A DNA stretch of 64,000 nucleotides. It comes from an uncultured Oligella sp. GTDB lineage: Bacteria > Pseudomonadota > Gammaproteobacteria > Burkholderiales > Burkholderiaceae_B. Under the pieces are notes generated by a model, which worked only from the letters and a program-made list of their open reading frames with translations, was not told the DNA's origin and made no database searches. The stretch is taken from assembly GCA_947632105.1 (NCBI GenBank), contig CANROD010000005.1:1-64000 (forward strand), given 5' to 3'. How positions within the stretch are numbered: the stretch's first letter is position 1; each line of letters opens with the position of its first letter. Of the stretch, positions 54,090 to 61,755 are shown piece by piece. The position numbers and the translations under genes are program-made.

Positions 54090-55388
54090 TTAGGCCTGCA
54101 CCTTAGTTCCCCAAATATCTAAGCTAATTGCTGCATACCAGTCTGCAGCATAATCTGCTTCACGCTTTCTATAGGCGTCGTCGCCATCCATAGGGCTAAC
54201 GCCACCAGAGCGCTCGAACATCTTACCTTCTTCTGTCGTGTAGGCGCCAGCAACAGAAATGCCGTAGTCGGGTGCAATTAGGCTATAGCAAGTATTAGCA
54301 AAATGACCGCGTGTCGCTTCTTTACCCTCTAGGCTAGCAACAATAGCAGCTGCAGCTACCTTGGCTTGGGTATTGGCAGAGAAGCCTGATTTAGGCATTG
54401 GCGCCGCAATGGTAGCATCGCCGACTACATAGATGTCTTTGATTGCTTGTGATTCAAAGGTGTTAGCTTGAATTGGTACCCAAAGCGTTTCGTTGGCAAC
54501 ACCTGCTTCATGTGCAATCAGACCTGCTTGTTGAGGTGGGATGACATTTAGCACATCTGCTTTGATAATATCACCAAACTCAGTTTCAGCTTCTAGTGCC
54601 TTAGCATCAACGCGAGTGACCTTGCCGCCTAAAGAGAATGGTATGCGTTCGATAATATCGCCATAAAACGTATTCCAACCTTGCTCGAATAAACCTTGTT
54701 TAGAGAAGCTATCCTGAGCATCTAAAATAATTAATTTAGCTTTAGGTTTGTTATGCTTTAGGTAATGCGCCACCATACTGGCTCTTTCGTAAGGCCCAGG
54801 AGGGCAGCGGAAGGCACCTTCAGGCACAACCATCACAAACTTTCCATTGCTAGGCATAGCTTCTAGCTGCTTTCTTAGTAGGGTAGTCTGTTCGCCAGCT
54901 TTCCAGGCGTGTGGTGCTAGTTTTGAAGCTTCCTCGTCATAACCTTCAATGGCTCCCCATCTGAAGTCAATACCTGGTGATAGGAGGAGTTTGTCATAAG
55001 AAATGCTGCTGTCGCTTTGCAGACGTACTGTTTTTTTATCTGAATCTACCGCTGTGACAAAGTCATGAATCACCTTAATACCAAAGGCTTTTAAATTGTT
55101 ATAGTTGTGAGCAATTTGATCTATCTGTCTTAAGCCCCCAAGCACCATATTACTAAACGGGCAGGTGTAGAAAGTTTTAGATGGTTCTATTAACGTGACC
55201 TTGATTGCCGGATTAAAGCGTTTCACATAGCGGGCAGCAGTGGCGCCACCAAAGCCACCACCAACAATGACTACATGCCCTGTGGCGTTCTTGGCAATGG
55301 CGGGAAACGCAGTGATAGCGGCCGCTGCTGCAGTAGTTTGTCCTACCTTACCGATCCATTGACGTCGAGATAAATTAAACTTTTTCAT
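54090..55388 (-). CDS. fccB: Flavocytochrome c sulfide dehydrogenase flavoprotein (FccB/SoxF type)
   Basis: This 432-residue protein has a Tat signal (SRRQWIGKVG) and then an FAD-binding HVVIVGGGFGGATAARYVKRF. The two cysteines that form the redox disulfide in FCSD are in FYTCPFSN and ANTCYSLIAPDYGI. FCRPPGPYERAS-type loop (FRCPPGPYERASMVAHYLK) and the FCSD C-terminal flavin domain are present. It oxidises sulfide to sulfur/polysulfide in the periplasm, passing electrons to the cytochrome encoded one base upstream. It is the last gene of the minus-strand sulfur cluster. Confidence 0.92.
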   Translation of the reverse strand: MKKFNLSRRQWIGKVGQTTAAAAAITAFPAIAKNATGHVVIVGGGFGGATAARYVKRFNPAIKVTLIEPSKTFYTCPFSNMVLGGLRQIDQIAHNYNNLKAFGIKVIHDFVTAVDSDKKTVRLQSDSSISYDKLLLSPGIDFRWGAIEGYDEEASKLAPHAWKAGEQTTLLRKQLEAMPSNGKFVMVVPEGAFRCPPGPYERASMVAHYLKHNKPKAKLIILDAQDSFSKQGLFEQGWNTFYGDIIERIPFSLGGKVTRVDAKALEAETEFGDIIKADVLNVIPPQQAGLIAHEAGVANETLWVPIQANTFESQAIKDIYVVGDATIAAPMPKSGFSANTQAKVAAAAIVASLEGKEATRGHFANTCYSLIAPDYGISVAGAYTTEEGKMFERSGGVSPMDGDDAYRKREADYAADWYAAISLDIWGTKVQA

Positions 55389-55741
55389 TATTGTTGCTCC
55401 AAATCAATTTTTGATACGGCCTCTGCAATTGCTTTTAATTCCTCATCATTAAAAGCCGCTAGTAACCTATTCATAATGGTTGTATTTGGAGGAAGTTCAT
55501 CTTGCTGATAAGCCACTAATAGTTGATAAGTTACTCCAGCATCTTGATTTAAGATATTGGGAATAGCTAGTCTGTCGCCATTGTGGGTCGCGGCGTTTGG
55601 ACTATGGCAGTTTAAACAGGCATAAGCCAGTGCAGTGGCATCAAAAATTGCTTCATTATTTTTTGTTTTGCTATAGACTTGGTTAATACTAGCCATGCTC
55701 ACGAGCACAAAGGTGATGAGTGTTAGTGCGGGATTTTTCAT
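55388..55741 (-). CDS. Small monohaem cytochrome c (FccA-like partner)
   Basis: This 117-residue protein has a Sec signal peptide (cleaved near VYS-KTKN, about residue 25), one haem motif CLNCH and a likely Met ligand in NTTIMNRLLAAFNDEEL. It overlaps fccB by one base, so it is almost surely the electron acceptor of that flavoprotein. Allochromatium FccA carries two haems; this one has a single haem, as in Chlorobium-type FCSD. Confidence 0.88.
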   Translation of the reverse strand: MKNPALTLITFVLVSMASINQVYSKTKNNEAIFDATALAYACLNCHSPNAATHNGDRLAIPNILNQDAGVTYQLLVAYQQDELPPNTTIMNRLLAAFNDEELKAIAEAVSKIDLEQQ

Positions 55742-55768
55742 AAAAAATACTTTGCTGATATGGGATTA

Positions 55769-56098
55769 TTAGCTAACAGTGATTTCAGTATCACTGGTGA
55801 TGATTTTGCCTTCATCATCCTCCCAGCGCATGCTTATGGTGCCTGACTCTCTAGCTTTGAAAGTAAATTCTAGATAGGGGTTTTGAGCGATGGCAGTTTC
55901 CGGTTCCCAAATAAATAGTGGTTGATCATTGAAGGTGGCAACGAATTTATGGATAATATTTCGTGTAATTGCCTGTCCCTCGTTATTTAGCCTAAGGCCT
56001 GTTTCCATACGATGAACGATTACCGCGCGTACTCTAACTATTTCATCTTTTGCGGGTGCATTGTTGCTGATCCAGATTCTGGGTTTTTGACTATTCAT
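55769..56098 (-). CDS. soxZ: Sulfur carrier complex protein SoxZ
   Basis: This 109-residue protein has the SoxZ immunoglobulin-like fold: KPRIWISNNAPAKDEIVRVRAVIVHRMETGLR (about 5-36), NIIHKFVATFNDQPLF and FKARESGTISMRWEDDEGK. No signal peptide; SoxZ is exported as a heterodimer with Tat-borne SoxY. Length matches the family (about 105). It follows soxY by 16 bp. Confidence 0.95.
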   Translation of the reverse strand: MNSQKPRIWISNNAPAKDEIVRVRAVIVHRMETGLRLNNEGQAITRNIIHKFVATFNDQPLFIWEPETAIAQNPYLEFTFKARESGTISMRWEDDEGKIITSDTEITVS

Positions 56099-56114
56099 AA
56101 TTTAGCTCCAAATA

Positions 56115-56666
56115 TTACATGCCGCAGGCGCCAGCGACTACGGTCACATAGCGTCTAGCGCTGAGGACTCGGCCGTCATTCATGCGAGCAAGGGCGCGAA
56201 TGTATTGAGCATCAATTAAGCGTGTTCTAAATGCTACTTCAGTGGTGCCTGACAGGGCGGTAAACTTGAAACGACAGGCGAGTGGAATGGGGTTTCCTTC
56301 GGCAACAAAAATTAGTTCTTCGCAATAGTTGTCATCGTTAATTTCTTCGTCAAATACAGCTTGTACAGGAATACTCGAAGGGTTGCTAGCTAATGGATCC
56401 ATCACCATGCTTAAGCCTTCCTCTACGATAGTTGCATCACCAACAAAGCTATCGATTAAGGCGTGTACTTCTGCTGTTGAGGCTGATTGTAGGGCTTCAT
56501 CTTGAGCAATAGGAGCGGGAGCAGTAGTCTCTTGGGCATGTGCAAGATTATTAAATAAATTTAAACCGGTTAAGCTAGAGATAATACCGCTATTAAAAAG
56601 TGCGGTACCTAGTCCCGTCATTGATAGCGCATGTAAGAATAAGCGTCTTTTTTGTCTATGTGACAT
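56115..56666 (-). CDS. soxY: Thiosulfate carrier protein SoxY
   Basis: This 183-residue protein has a Tat signal (KRRLFLHALSM) and a SoxY domain ending RYVTVVAGACGM. The swinging-arm Cys that carries the sulfur intermediate is Cys181, but the usual GGCGG tail is replaced by AGACGM, and two further Cys occur in NYCEEL and PLACRF. Those extra Cys are unusual for SoxY. With SoxZ it would hold sulfur atoms for oxidation; the enzymes that normally load and clear it (SoxAX, SoxB) are not in the window. Confidence 0.85.
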   Translation of the reverse strand: MSHRQKRRLFLHALSMTGLGTALFNSGIISSLTGLNLFNNLAHAQETTAPAPIAQDEALQSASTAEVHALIDSFVGDATIVEEGLSMVMDPLASNPSSIPVQAVFDEEINDDNYCEELIFVAEGNPIPLACRFKFTALSGTTEVAFRTRLIDAQYIRALARMNDGRVLSARRYVTVVAGACGM

Positions 56667-56703
56667 TGTTTGATTACCTTAGGATGCAGGAGAGGGAAAA
56701 ATG

Positions 56704-56732
56704 CTAGACTCCCCAATGAGTGAGGAGTCTAG
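56704..56732 (-). terminator. Stem-loop between the first flavoprotein gene and soxY
   Basis: A 9-bp stem CTAGACTCC (56704-56712) / GGAGTCTAG (56724-56732) with an 11-nt loop is followed on the minus strand by CATTTTTCCC. It may attenuate between the two parts of the cluster. Confidence 0.7.
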
Positions 56733-56752
56733 AGGGTTAGTTGATCTGAGTA

Positions 56753-58081
56753 TTATAAGAAGTCGGCGAATCTGCCATTGATCCACTTAAAGTCATCTTC
56801 AACAAAATCAGCAGTTCGTACATCCATATCAATTTGGGTTTGAATTACTTTGCCAGTTGCATCTAATTCGTACTCAAAGAAAACGGCGATTGCCTCGCGT
56901 GGCTCTGCATTGACCAGCATGTAGCAAAGGTTGTCTGGAAGTACGCGAACCACTTCTTTTTCTTTGACGCGCTCGTAGATGTTTTGGGCAATAATATTGG
57001 CCATTGCATTAGCTACGTGAGCGCTTTTTGGATAGTAGCCGAATTGATCAGAAATAAAGCCTACTGAATCACCGATAATATATACATCATCGTCATCTCT
57101 TGCAGTAAAGAACTTCTCATCTGTGTCTGCCCAATCGCCTAGCTTGCCATTATCGTCTTTGACAATTAGGTCCGCATGCCAAACCATATCAGAGGCTTGA
57201 TGTGGAGGCATAAGGACGGCTTCATCAAAATCAAACTCACCTGCAGCGGTTTTGATTTTTTTGTTGTATGGGTCAACCTCTTGAACTATCGCGTTAGGAA
57301 CGTGCTGGATGATATCTGGGTAAAGTTCGTTAAACGCCATCTTATAGCCCTCAGTAATAGGGGCAATCATAGGCTTAGGATCTAAAATAATGATCTTGGC
57401 TGGGATCTTGTTTTTCTTGAAGTGCCATGCCATCAAGCAAGCGCGCTCATAAGGCGATGGCGGGCAGCGATGCGGTGGTGGTGGTAAGGTCATGACGATG
57501 GTGCCACCCTTAAAGTTGCGAACCATTTGCTTCAAGCTGTACATTTCCTGGTTAGGGATGTAGGCATTAGGAAAGTGCTTACGAGTATACTCAGCAGCCT
57601 CTCTATCTTCACCAAACCATGCTTCGTAGTTATCGCGAATGCCGCCGGAGAGTATGAGGTAATCATAATCAATAGTACCTCTTGCCGTACGAACAATTTT
57701 TTTGTCACGCTCGAAACCAGTTACTTCAACGTTAATCAGGGTATAACCGTATTTATTAGCGGGATGAAGCATGTCGCGGTTAACAAATTGCGTATCAACA
57801 ACGTCGATTAACCATTTATTGCTCATCGGGCCTGACCAGAATGTAGGGTTCTTTTCTAAAAGAATGACATCTGCTTCTGGGAGCTTCTCTTGAATATGAC
57901 GTGCCGTAGTCATACCTGCCCAACCACCACCACAAATAACGATACGTGGACCTTTGCCCCGACGTGCTAGTAGTGTCGTGTCGCTATGAATGGCTAATGG
58001 TGACGCAAGGGTTTTGTTCGGTAGTGCAATTGAACCAAGAGCTAACGCTGGTGGCGTTAATAAAAAACTTCTTCTTTTCAT
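56753..58081 (-). CDS. Second FCSD-type FAD-dependent oxidoreductase
   Basis: This 442-residue protein (ATG at 58081, AGG upstream; an earlier ATG ten codons up gives an unlikely signal) has a Tat signal MKRRSFLLTPPALALGS and FAD motif RIVICGGGWAGMTTARHIQ. It shares the HRCPPSPYERACLMAWHFKK block with the FccB at 54090. The FCSD redox Cys pair is altered: the first site reads FWSGPMSN (no Cys), the second keeps NLCYMLVN. This points to a paralogue with different chemistry, perhaps a non-disulfide sulfide or sulfane oxidoreductase. It heads the sulfur cluster. Confidence 0.82.
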   Translation of the reverse strand: MKRRSFLLTPPALALGSIALPNKTLASPLAIHSDTTLLARRGKGPRIVICGGGWAGMTTARHIQEKLPEADVILLEKNPTFWSGPMSNKWLIDVVDTQFVNRDMLHPANKYGYTLINVEVTGFERDKKIVRTARGTIDYDYLILSGGIRDNYEAWFGEDREAAEYTRKHFPNAYIPNQEMYSLKQMVRNFKGGTIVMTLPPPPHRCPPSPYERACLMAWHFKKNKIPAKIIILDPKPMIAPITEGYKMAFNELYPDIIQHVPNAIVQEVDPYNKKIKTAAGEFDFDEAVLMPPHQASDMVWHADLIVKDDNGKLGDWADTDEKFFTARDDDDVYIIGDSVGFISDQFGYYPKSAHVANAMANIIAQNIYERVKEKEVVRVLPDNLCYMLVNAEPREAIAVFFEYELDATGKVIQTQIDMDVRTADFVEDDFKWINGRFADFL

Positions 58082-58302
58082 AATAAGTGCCTCGCAGTCA
58101 TTACATGACATGCCGGAAGGTGATATGGACTAGTTTTCAAAGCCTAGTAAGGAAATAGTATAAAGGATTGATGTTAAGAGTCAAGGAGTTGCCTATAAGG
58201 AATAAGTTTCTATAACGTAGCTGTTAGCTTCTCTAGTTAAATATAAATGCTTACCCTGTCTTAGTGTCATGTAGTCGTAATTGACCTGATAGAGGGTTAG
58301 TC

Positions 58303-58773
58303 ATGCAATTAATGAATGCCATTGCTCAAGTTATTAGATTGGTGGGGTCATGGAGGGCTAAGGATAAAGGTAGTGATGGCCAAAAGAGGAAACAGGTATC
58401 ATCTCTGCATGGTTGCTCTGTCAGCTGATGAGATCTTAGGAAGCTTGCTCTTCTCCCAAGGGATTAAGTGCAGGTGAGGCATTGAGACGATTGCAAAGAG
58501 ATGGTTTCAATGGGTAGCCACTACCGATAACGATATCTGCTTAGTATCGATTCTTGCGTTATGTCAATGATACTCAAACTATGCTGCTACTAGTCGCTGC
58601 ACTGCTGCACAATACTTCTTTTAACCATTAATCATTTTTTTGATTGTCCTTTATTTAATATGTGTTATGTGCGTGCTAGCTTGGTTATCTTGCTAGGATT
58701 ATGTGGGGGTAGTATTAATGCTCTATTAGAGTTAGAGAAGTGGCTATTAGGGAGATTTACGCTGTTTCAATAA
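58303..58773 (+). pseudogene. Degraded, internally deleted P-type cation ATPase gene
   Basis: A ribosome site (GAGGG) and ATG at 58303 open a frame reading to HGCSVS, then the similarity hops frames: ADEILGSLL, GLSAGEALRRLQRDGFN (58461-58511), RFLRYVNDTQTMLLLVAALLH (58548-58610) and a final LELEKWLLGRFTLFQ before TAA at 58771. These are the N-terminal cation-ATPase domain, the first membrane helix region and the extreme C-terminus of a Ca/Mg-type P-type ATPase. The roughly 800 middle residues are deleted and at least three frameshifts are present. Confidence 0.8.
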
Positions 58774-58848
58774 TAGCTCAAGCTATTTATAATAGCCGTA
58801 ATTATATAAGCAATCATATTAGCTTATTCAATTTTTAAAGGGTGCTGT

Positions 58849-60528
58849 ATGCTTCGATCCATGGTGCGTTATTTGGCTTTTATCGTGATTATTCTAATCA
58901 CGATTGTCAGTTTTTTCTTAGGCCTGTTTGTAGATAAGCTGTGGCTTATCGCAACCTTGATGTTTGGGGCGCTTGTTGTCGTAGGGATTTTTGATCTAAT
59001 GCAAGCTAAACATGCCATTAAGAGAAATTATCCAGTGATTGGTAATTTACGCTATTTTTTTGAAGAGTTGCGGCCAGCTATGCGTCAGTATTTTTTTGAA
59101 ACTGATAGCGATCAAACACCATTTTCTCGTGCTGACAGATCGCTAGTGTATCAACGAGCAAAGCAGCAGATTGATAAGCGTCCTTTTGGTACCCAAGGCG
59201 ATGTGTATGCCACGGATTTTGAATGGATGAACCACTCGATGGAGCCCGTCAAACTAAGTTCTCATGACTTTCGTGTCACTGTTGGTGGGCCTGATTGTGC
59301 TCAGCCCTATGATATGTCAGTACTGAATATTTCTGCCATGAGTTTTGGTGCCTTATCTGCCAATGCTGTGTTGGCACTTAATAAGGGTGCAGCGCTTGGG
59401 GGATTTGCGCATGATACGGGTGAGGGCGGTATTAGTCGTTATCACTTAGAGCACGGTGGAGATTTGATTTGGAATATTGGTTCAGGGTATTTTGGCTGTA
59501 ATGATGGGAAGGGTAATTTCTCTGAGGAGGAGTTTAGAAAACGTGCCACTCATGAGAAGGTCAAAATGATTGAGATTAAGTTGTCACAGGGAGCGAAGCC
59601 TGGTCATGGTGGTATGTTGCCCGGAGCTAAAGTGACAGCGGAAATTGCTGAGGCGCGTGGTATACCTATTGGTATTGATTGTATATCTCCAGCTAAACAT
59701 GGCGCTTTTAGAACTCCTATTGAGCTACTGCAATTTGTTGCTCGTTTGCGTGAGTTGTCGGGTGGTAAGCCTGTGGGATTCAAATTGTGTATTGGTCATG
59801 CGTGGGAGTGGTTTGCCATCGCTAAGGCAATGCTTAAAACAAATATTACTCCTGATTTTATTGTGATTGATGGAGCAGAGGGTGGTACGGGGGCGGCACC
59901 ACTTGAGTTTTCTGACCATGTGGGTACACCGTTGCGTGAAGGCCTTCGTCTTGTACACAATACGCTAGTCGGTATTGGATTACGTGAACAGATAAAATTA
60001 GGTGTTTCAGGGAAGATTATTACGGCTTTTGATATGTCTCGTGCCTTTGCATTAGGTGCTGATTGGTGTAATAGTGCAAGGGGCTTTATGTTTGCTGTGG
60101 GTTGTATTCAAGCGCAGGCTTGCCATACGGGTTACTGTCCCACAGGTGTTACAACTCAGGACCCTATACGCCAAAAAGCCTTGGTGGTGACTGATAAGTC
60201 GGTTCGTGTCCATAACTTTCATGTGAATACCTTGGAGGCGTTATCTGAATTACTCGGTGCGGCAGGGTTGCAACATCCAGGTTTGTTACGCCCGCATCAT
60301 ATTGTTAAGCGTATCGCTAACGGTGAGGTGCGTTTATTGTCAGCTCTCTACCCTGATCTCGAGAAAGGTGAGCTATTAGAGGGGAGATTTAGGAATACGA
60401 TCTTTAGAACGGCGTGGCCTATGGCTCAAGCTGAATCTTTTATACCGCTATATAGCCTTAGTGCTGCATTGTCTGGCAATATAAGTCCAATAGAGGAGGG
60501 GGATACAAGTGAGAGTGCCGCTAGTTAA
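58849..60528 (+). CDS. FMN-binding glutamate synthase family protein with N-terminal membrane helices
   Basis: This 559-residue protein begins with two membrane helices (about 7-27 and 33-51) and then the FMN/iron-sulfur barrel of glutamate synthase large subunits: SVLNISAMSFGALSANAVLALNKGA split over the FMN site, KPGHGGMLPGAKVT, DFIVIDGAEGGTGAAPLEF and the [3Fe-4S] Cys cluster GCIQAQACHTGYCPTGVTTQ. Glutamine-amidotransferase and GXGXG domains are missing, so it is not a full GltB. Members (YgeK/DUF-type) have unknown substrates. A stem-loop follows the stop. Confidence 0.88.
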   Translation: MLRSMVRYLAFIVIILITIVSFFLGLFVDKLWLIATLMFGALVVVGIFDLMQAKHAIKRNYPVIGNLRYFFEELRPAMRQYFFETDSDQTPFSRADRSLVYQRAKQQIDKRPFGTQGDVYATDFEWMNHSMEPVKLSSHDFRVTVGGPDCAQPYDMSVLNISAMSFGALSANAVLALNKGAALGGFAHDTGEGGISRYHLEHGGDLIWNIGSGYFGCNDGKGNFSEEEFRKRATHEKVKMIEIKLSQGAKPGHGGMLPGAKVTAEIAEARGIPIGIDCISPAKHGAFRTPIELLQFVARLRELSGGKPVGFKLCIGHAWEWFAIAKAMLKTNITPDFIVIDGAEGGTGAAPLEFSDHVGTPLREGLRLVHNTLVGIGLREQIKLGVSGKIITAFDMSRAFALGADWCNSARGFMFAVGCIQAQACHTGYCPTGVTTQDPIRQKALVVTDKSVRVHNFHVNTLEALSELLGAAGLQHPGLLRPHHIVKRIANGEVRLLSALYPDLEKGELLEGRFRNTIFRTAWPMAQAESFIPLYSLSAALSGNISPIEEGDTSESAAS

Positions 60529-60558
60529 TAAAAACACATGTGAATCGAATAGAATATA

Positions 60559-60594
60559 AAATAAAAGCCTAGTCATGAGACTAGGCTTTTATTT
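60559..60594. terminator. Terminator after the FMN-binding protein gene
   Basis: A 16-bp stem AAATAAAAGCCTAGTC (60559-60574) / GACTAGGCTTTTATTT (60579-60594) with loop ATGA. It is nearly the same sequence as the tRNA-Gly terminator at 61287-61314. Confidence 0.9.
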
Positions 60595-60595
60595 G

Positions 60596-60650
60596 AGAAG
60601 CGAGAAGCGAAGCTGTGTGACTAATGCTGTTTAAAGTTGCACCGAGCGCT
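60596..60650 (-). pseudogene. Possible decayed tRNA-Gly copy
   Basis: GAAGCGAGAAGCGAAGCT beside the terminator at 60559-60594 matches GGAGCGGGAAACGAGGCT, the 3' part of the tRNA-Gly genes, at 14 of 18 bases and at about the same distance from an almost identical terminator. The rest no longer folds as a tRNA. Tentative. Confidence 0.4.
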
Positions 60651-60775
60651 TGACGTTAAGATAAATGTAGAGTGAAATTAAGCTAGGTTAGGTATTCTCG
60701 ATTGTCGTTAAAAAAATTATACAGAATTTCTGCTTGTTAACATGAGTAGATACTCTTTTCAATGAGGAAATTATT

Positions 60776-61192
60776 ATGTGTCCATTCACTATCCACAATA
60801 TTGATCATATTGTTTTGCGGGTAAATGACATGCAGCGTAGCTTAGATTTTTATGTCGGCCTGCTTGGCTGTTCTATTGCCAAGACTAATGAGCATTATTC
60901 CATGGTTCACCTACGCACAGGTACATCAATGATCGACATCGTTGATGTCAAAGGGATACTTGGCAAAGCGGGTGGCGATGCGCCAGACTCGCATCGACCA
61001 AATGTGGATCATTTGTGCCTAAGAATTGATCCGTTCAATCTCACTGAGCTTCGTGCTTATTTTGCATCGCATCAAATTGACGTGGGTGAGCCCATGGTTC
61101 GTTATGGTGCTGAAGGTGAAGGGTTGTCCATCTATATCAATGATCCAGATGGTAACCGGGTAGAGCTTAAGGGGCCTTCCGAGAAAGTATGA
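60776..61192 (+). CDS. VOC-family protein (glyoxalase/dioxygenase fold)
   Basis: This 138-residue protein has two VOC half-domains: HNIDHIVLRVNDMQRSLDFYVGLLGC (about 6-31), a middle SMIDIVDVKGILGK, then HRPNVDHLCLRIDPFN and ISINDPDGNRVELKGP-type end (IYINDPDGNRVELKG). The His/Glu metal ligands of the family seem present (His in IDHIVL, His in VDHLCL, Glu in VELKG). GLOD5-like proteins have no settled substrate. It lies between two near-identical tRNA-Gly-type terminators. Confidence 0.88.
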   Translation: MCPFTIHNIDHIVLRVNDMQRSLDFYVGLLGCSIAKTNEHYSMVHLRTGTSMIDIVDVKGILGKAGGDAPDSHRPNVDHLCLRIDPFNLTELRAYFASHQIDVGEPMVRYGAEGEGLSIYINDPDGNRVELKGPSEKV

Positions 61193-61286
61193 TTCTGTCT
61201 TTCCACTAGACATGTACTCTACATGACGTAAGGCTCTGTTTGCAATGAATGATAGACTTTAGTGGAGTTTTTGTTATACATAAAAT

Positions 61287-61314
61287 AAAAGCCCAGTCAT
61301 GAGACTGGGCTTTT
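61287..61314 (-). terminator. Terminator of the first tRNA-Gly
   Basis: Stem AAAAGCCCAGTC (61287-61298) / GACTGGGCTTTT (61303-61314) with loop ATGA, followed by T-rich sequence on the minus strand. Confidence 0.85.
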
Positions 61315-61320
61315 AAATTT

Positions 61321-61396
61321 TGGAGCGGGAAACGAGGCTCGAACTCGCGACCTCAACCTTGGCAAGGTTGCGCTCTACCAACTGAGCTATTCCCGC
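61321..61396 (-). tRNA. tRNA-Gly (GCC), copy 1
   Basis: This 76-nt tRNA on the minus strand starts GCGGGAATAGCTCAGTTGG, has anticodon stem-loop CCTTGCCAAGG (GCC), T arm GCGAGTTCGAGCCTCGT and encoded CCA. It is identical to the copy 139 bp away. Confidence 0.97.
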
Positions 61397-61410
61397 TTTT
61401 GTTTTTATTA

Positions 61411-61450
61411 TTTAAACTAAGTAAAAATACCCAGTCAATCAAACTGGGCA
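61411..61450 (-). terminator. Stem-loop between the two tRNA-Gly genes
   Basis: CCCAGT / ACTGGG with flanking A/T pairs lies just past the 3' end of copy 2 and resembles the copy 1 terminator; it has a T run on the minus strand. Weaker than the others. Confidence 0.55.
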
Positions 61451-61459
61451 ATTAAATTT

Positions 61460-61535
61460 TGGAGCGGGAAACGAGGCTCGAACTCGCGACCTCAACCTTG
61501 GCAAGGTTGCGCTCTACCAACTGAGCTATTCCCGC
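61460..61535 (-). tRNA. tRNA-Gly (GCC), copy 2
   Basis: The sequence is identical to copy 1, including encoded CCA, at a 139-bp period. The pair looks like a tandem duplication of a tRNA-plus-terminator unit. Confidence 0.97.
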
Positions 61536-61580
61536 TTTGCTTTTCTAATCGGTGCCAACTAGTGATTAGGAAAGATTAAA

Positions 61581-61609
61581 ATTATATATAGATTTTTTAA
61601 TATTGTCAA
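61581..61609 (-). promoter_or_regulatory. Consensus sigma-70 promoter of the tRNA-Gly pair
   Basis: On the minus strand TTGACA (61609-61604) and TATAAT (61586-61581) are both perfect and separated by exactly 17 bp, 45 bp upstream of the copy 2 5' end. Confidence 0.85.
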
Positions 61610-61755
61610 TAACTTTCTAGAAAAACTATAAATTAGCTTGCTGCTTGTTGTTTTATACTCTACAACACTGAGTAACTAAAAACTTGGTCAGCTACTTAGT
61701 CATCCATCAAGCTAAGCTATAATAATATCATTAGAGTTTTAGTCTTGTCAAAATA

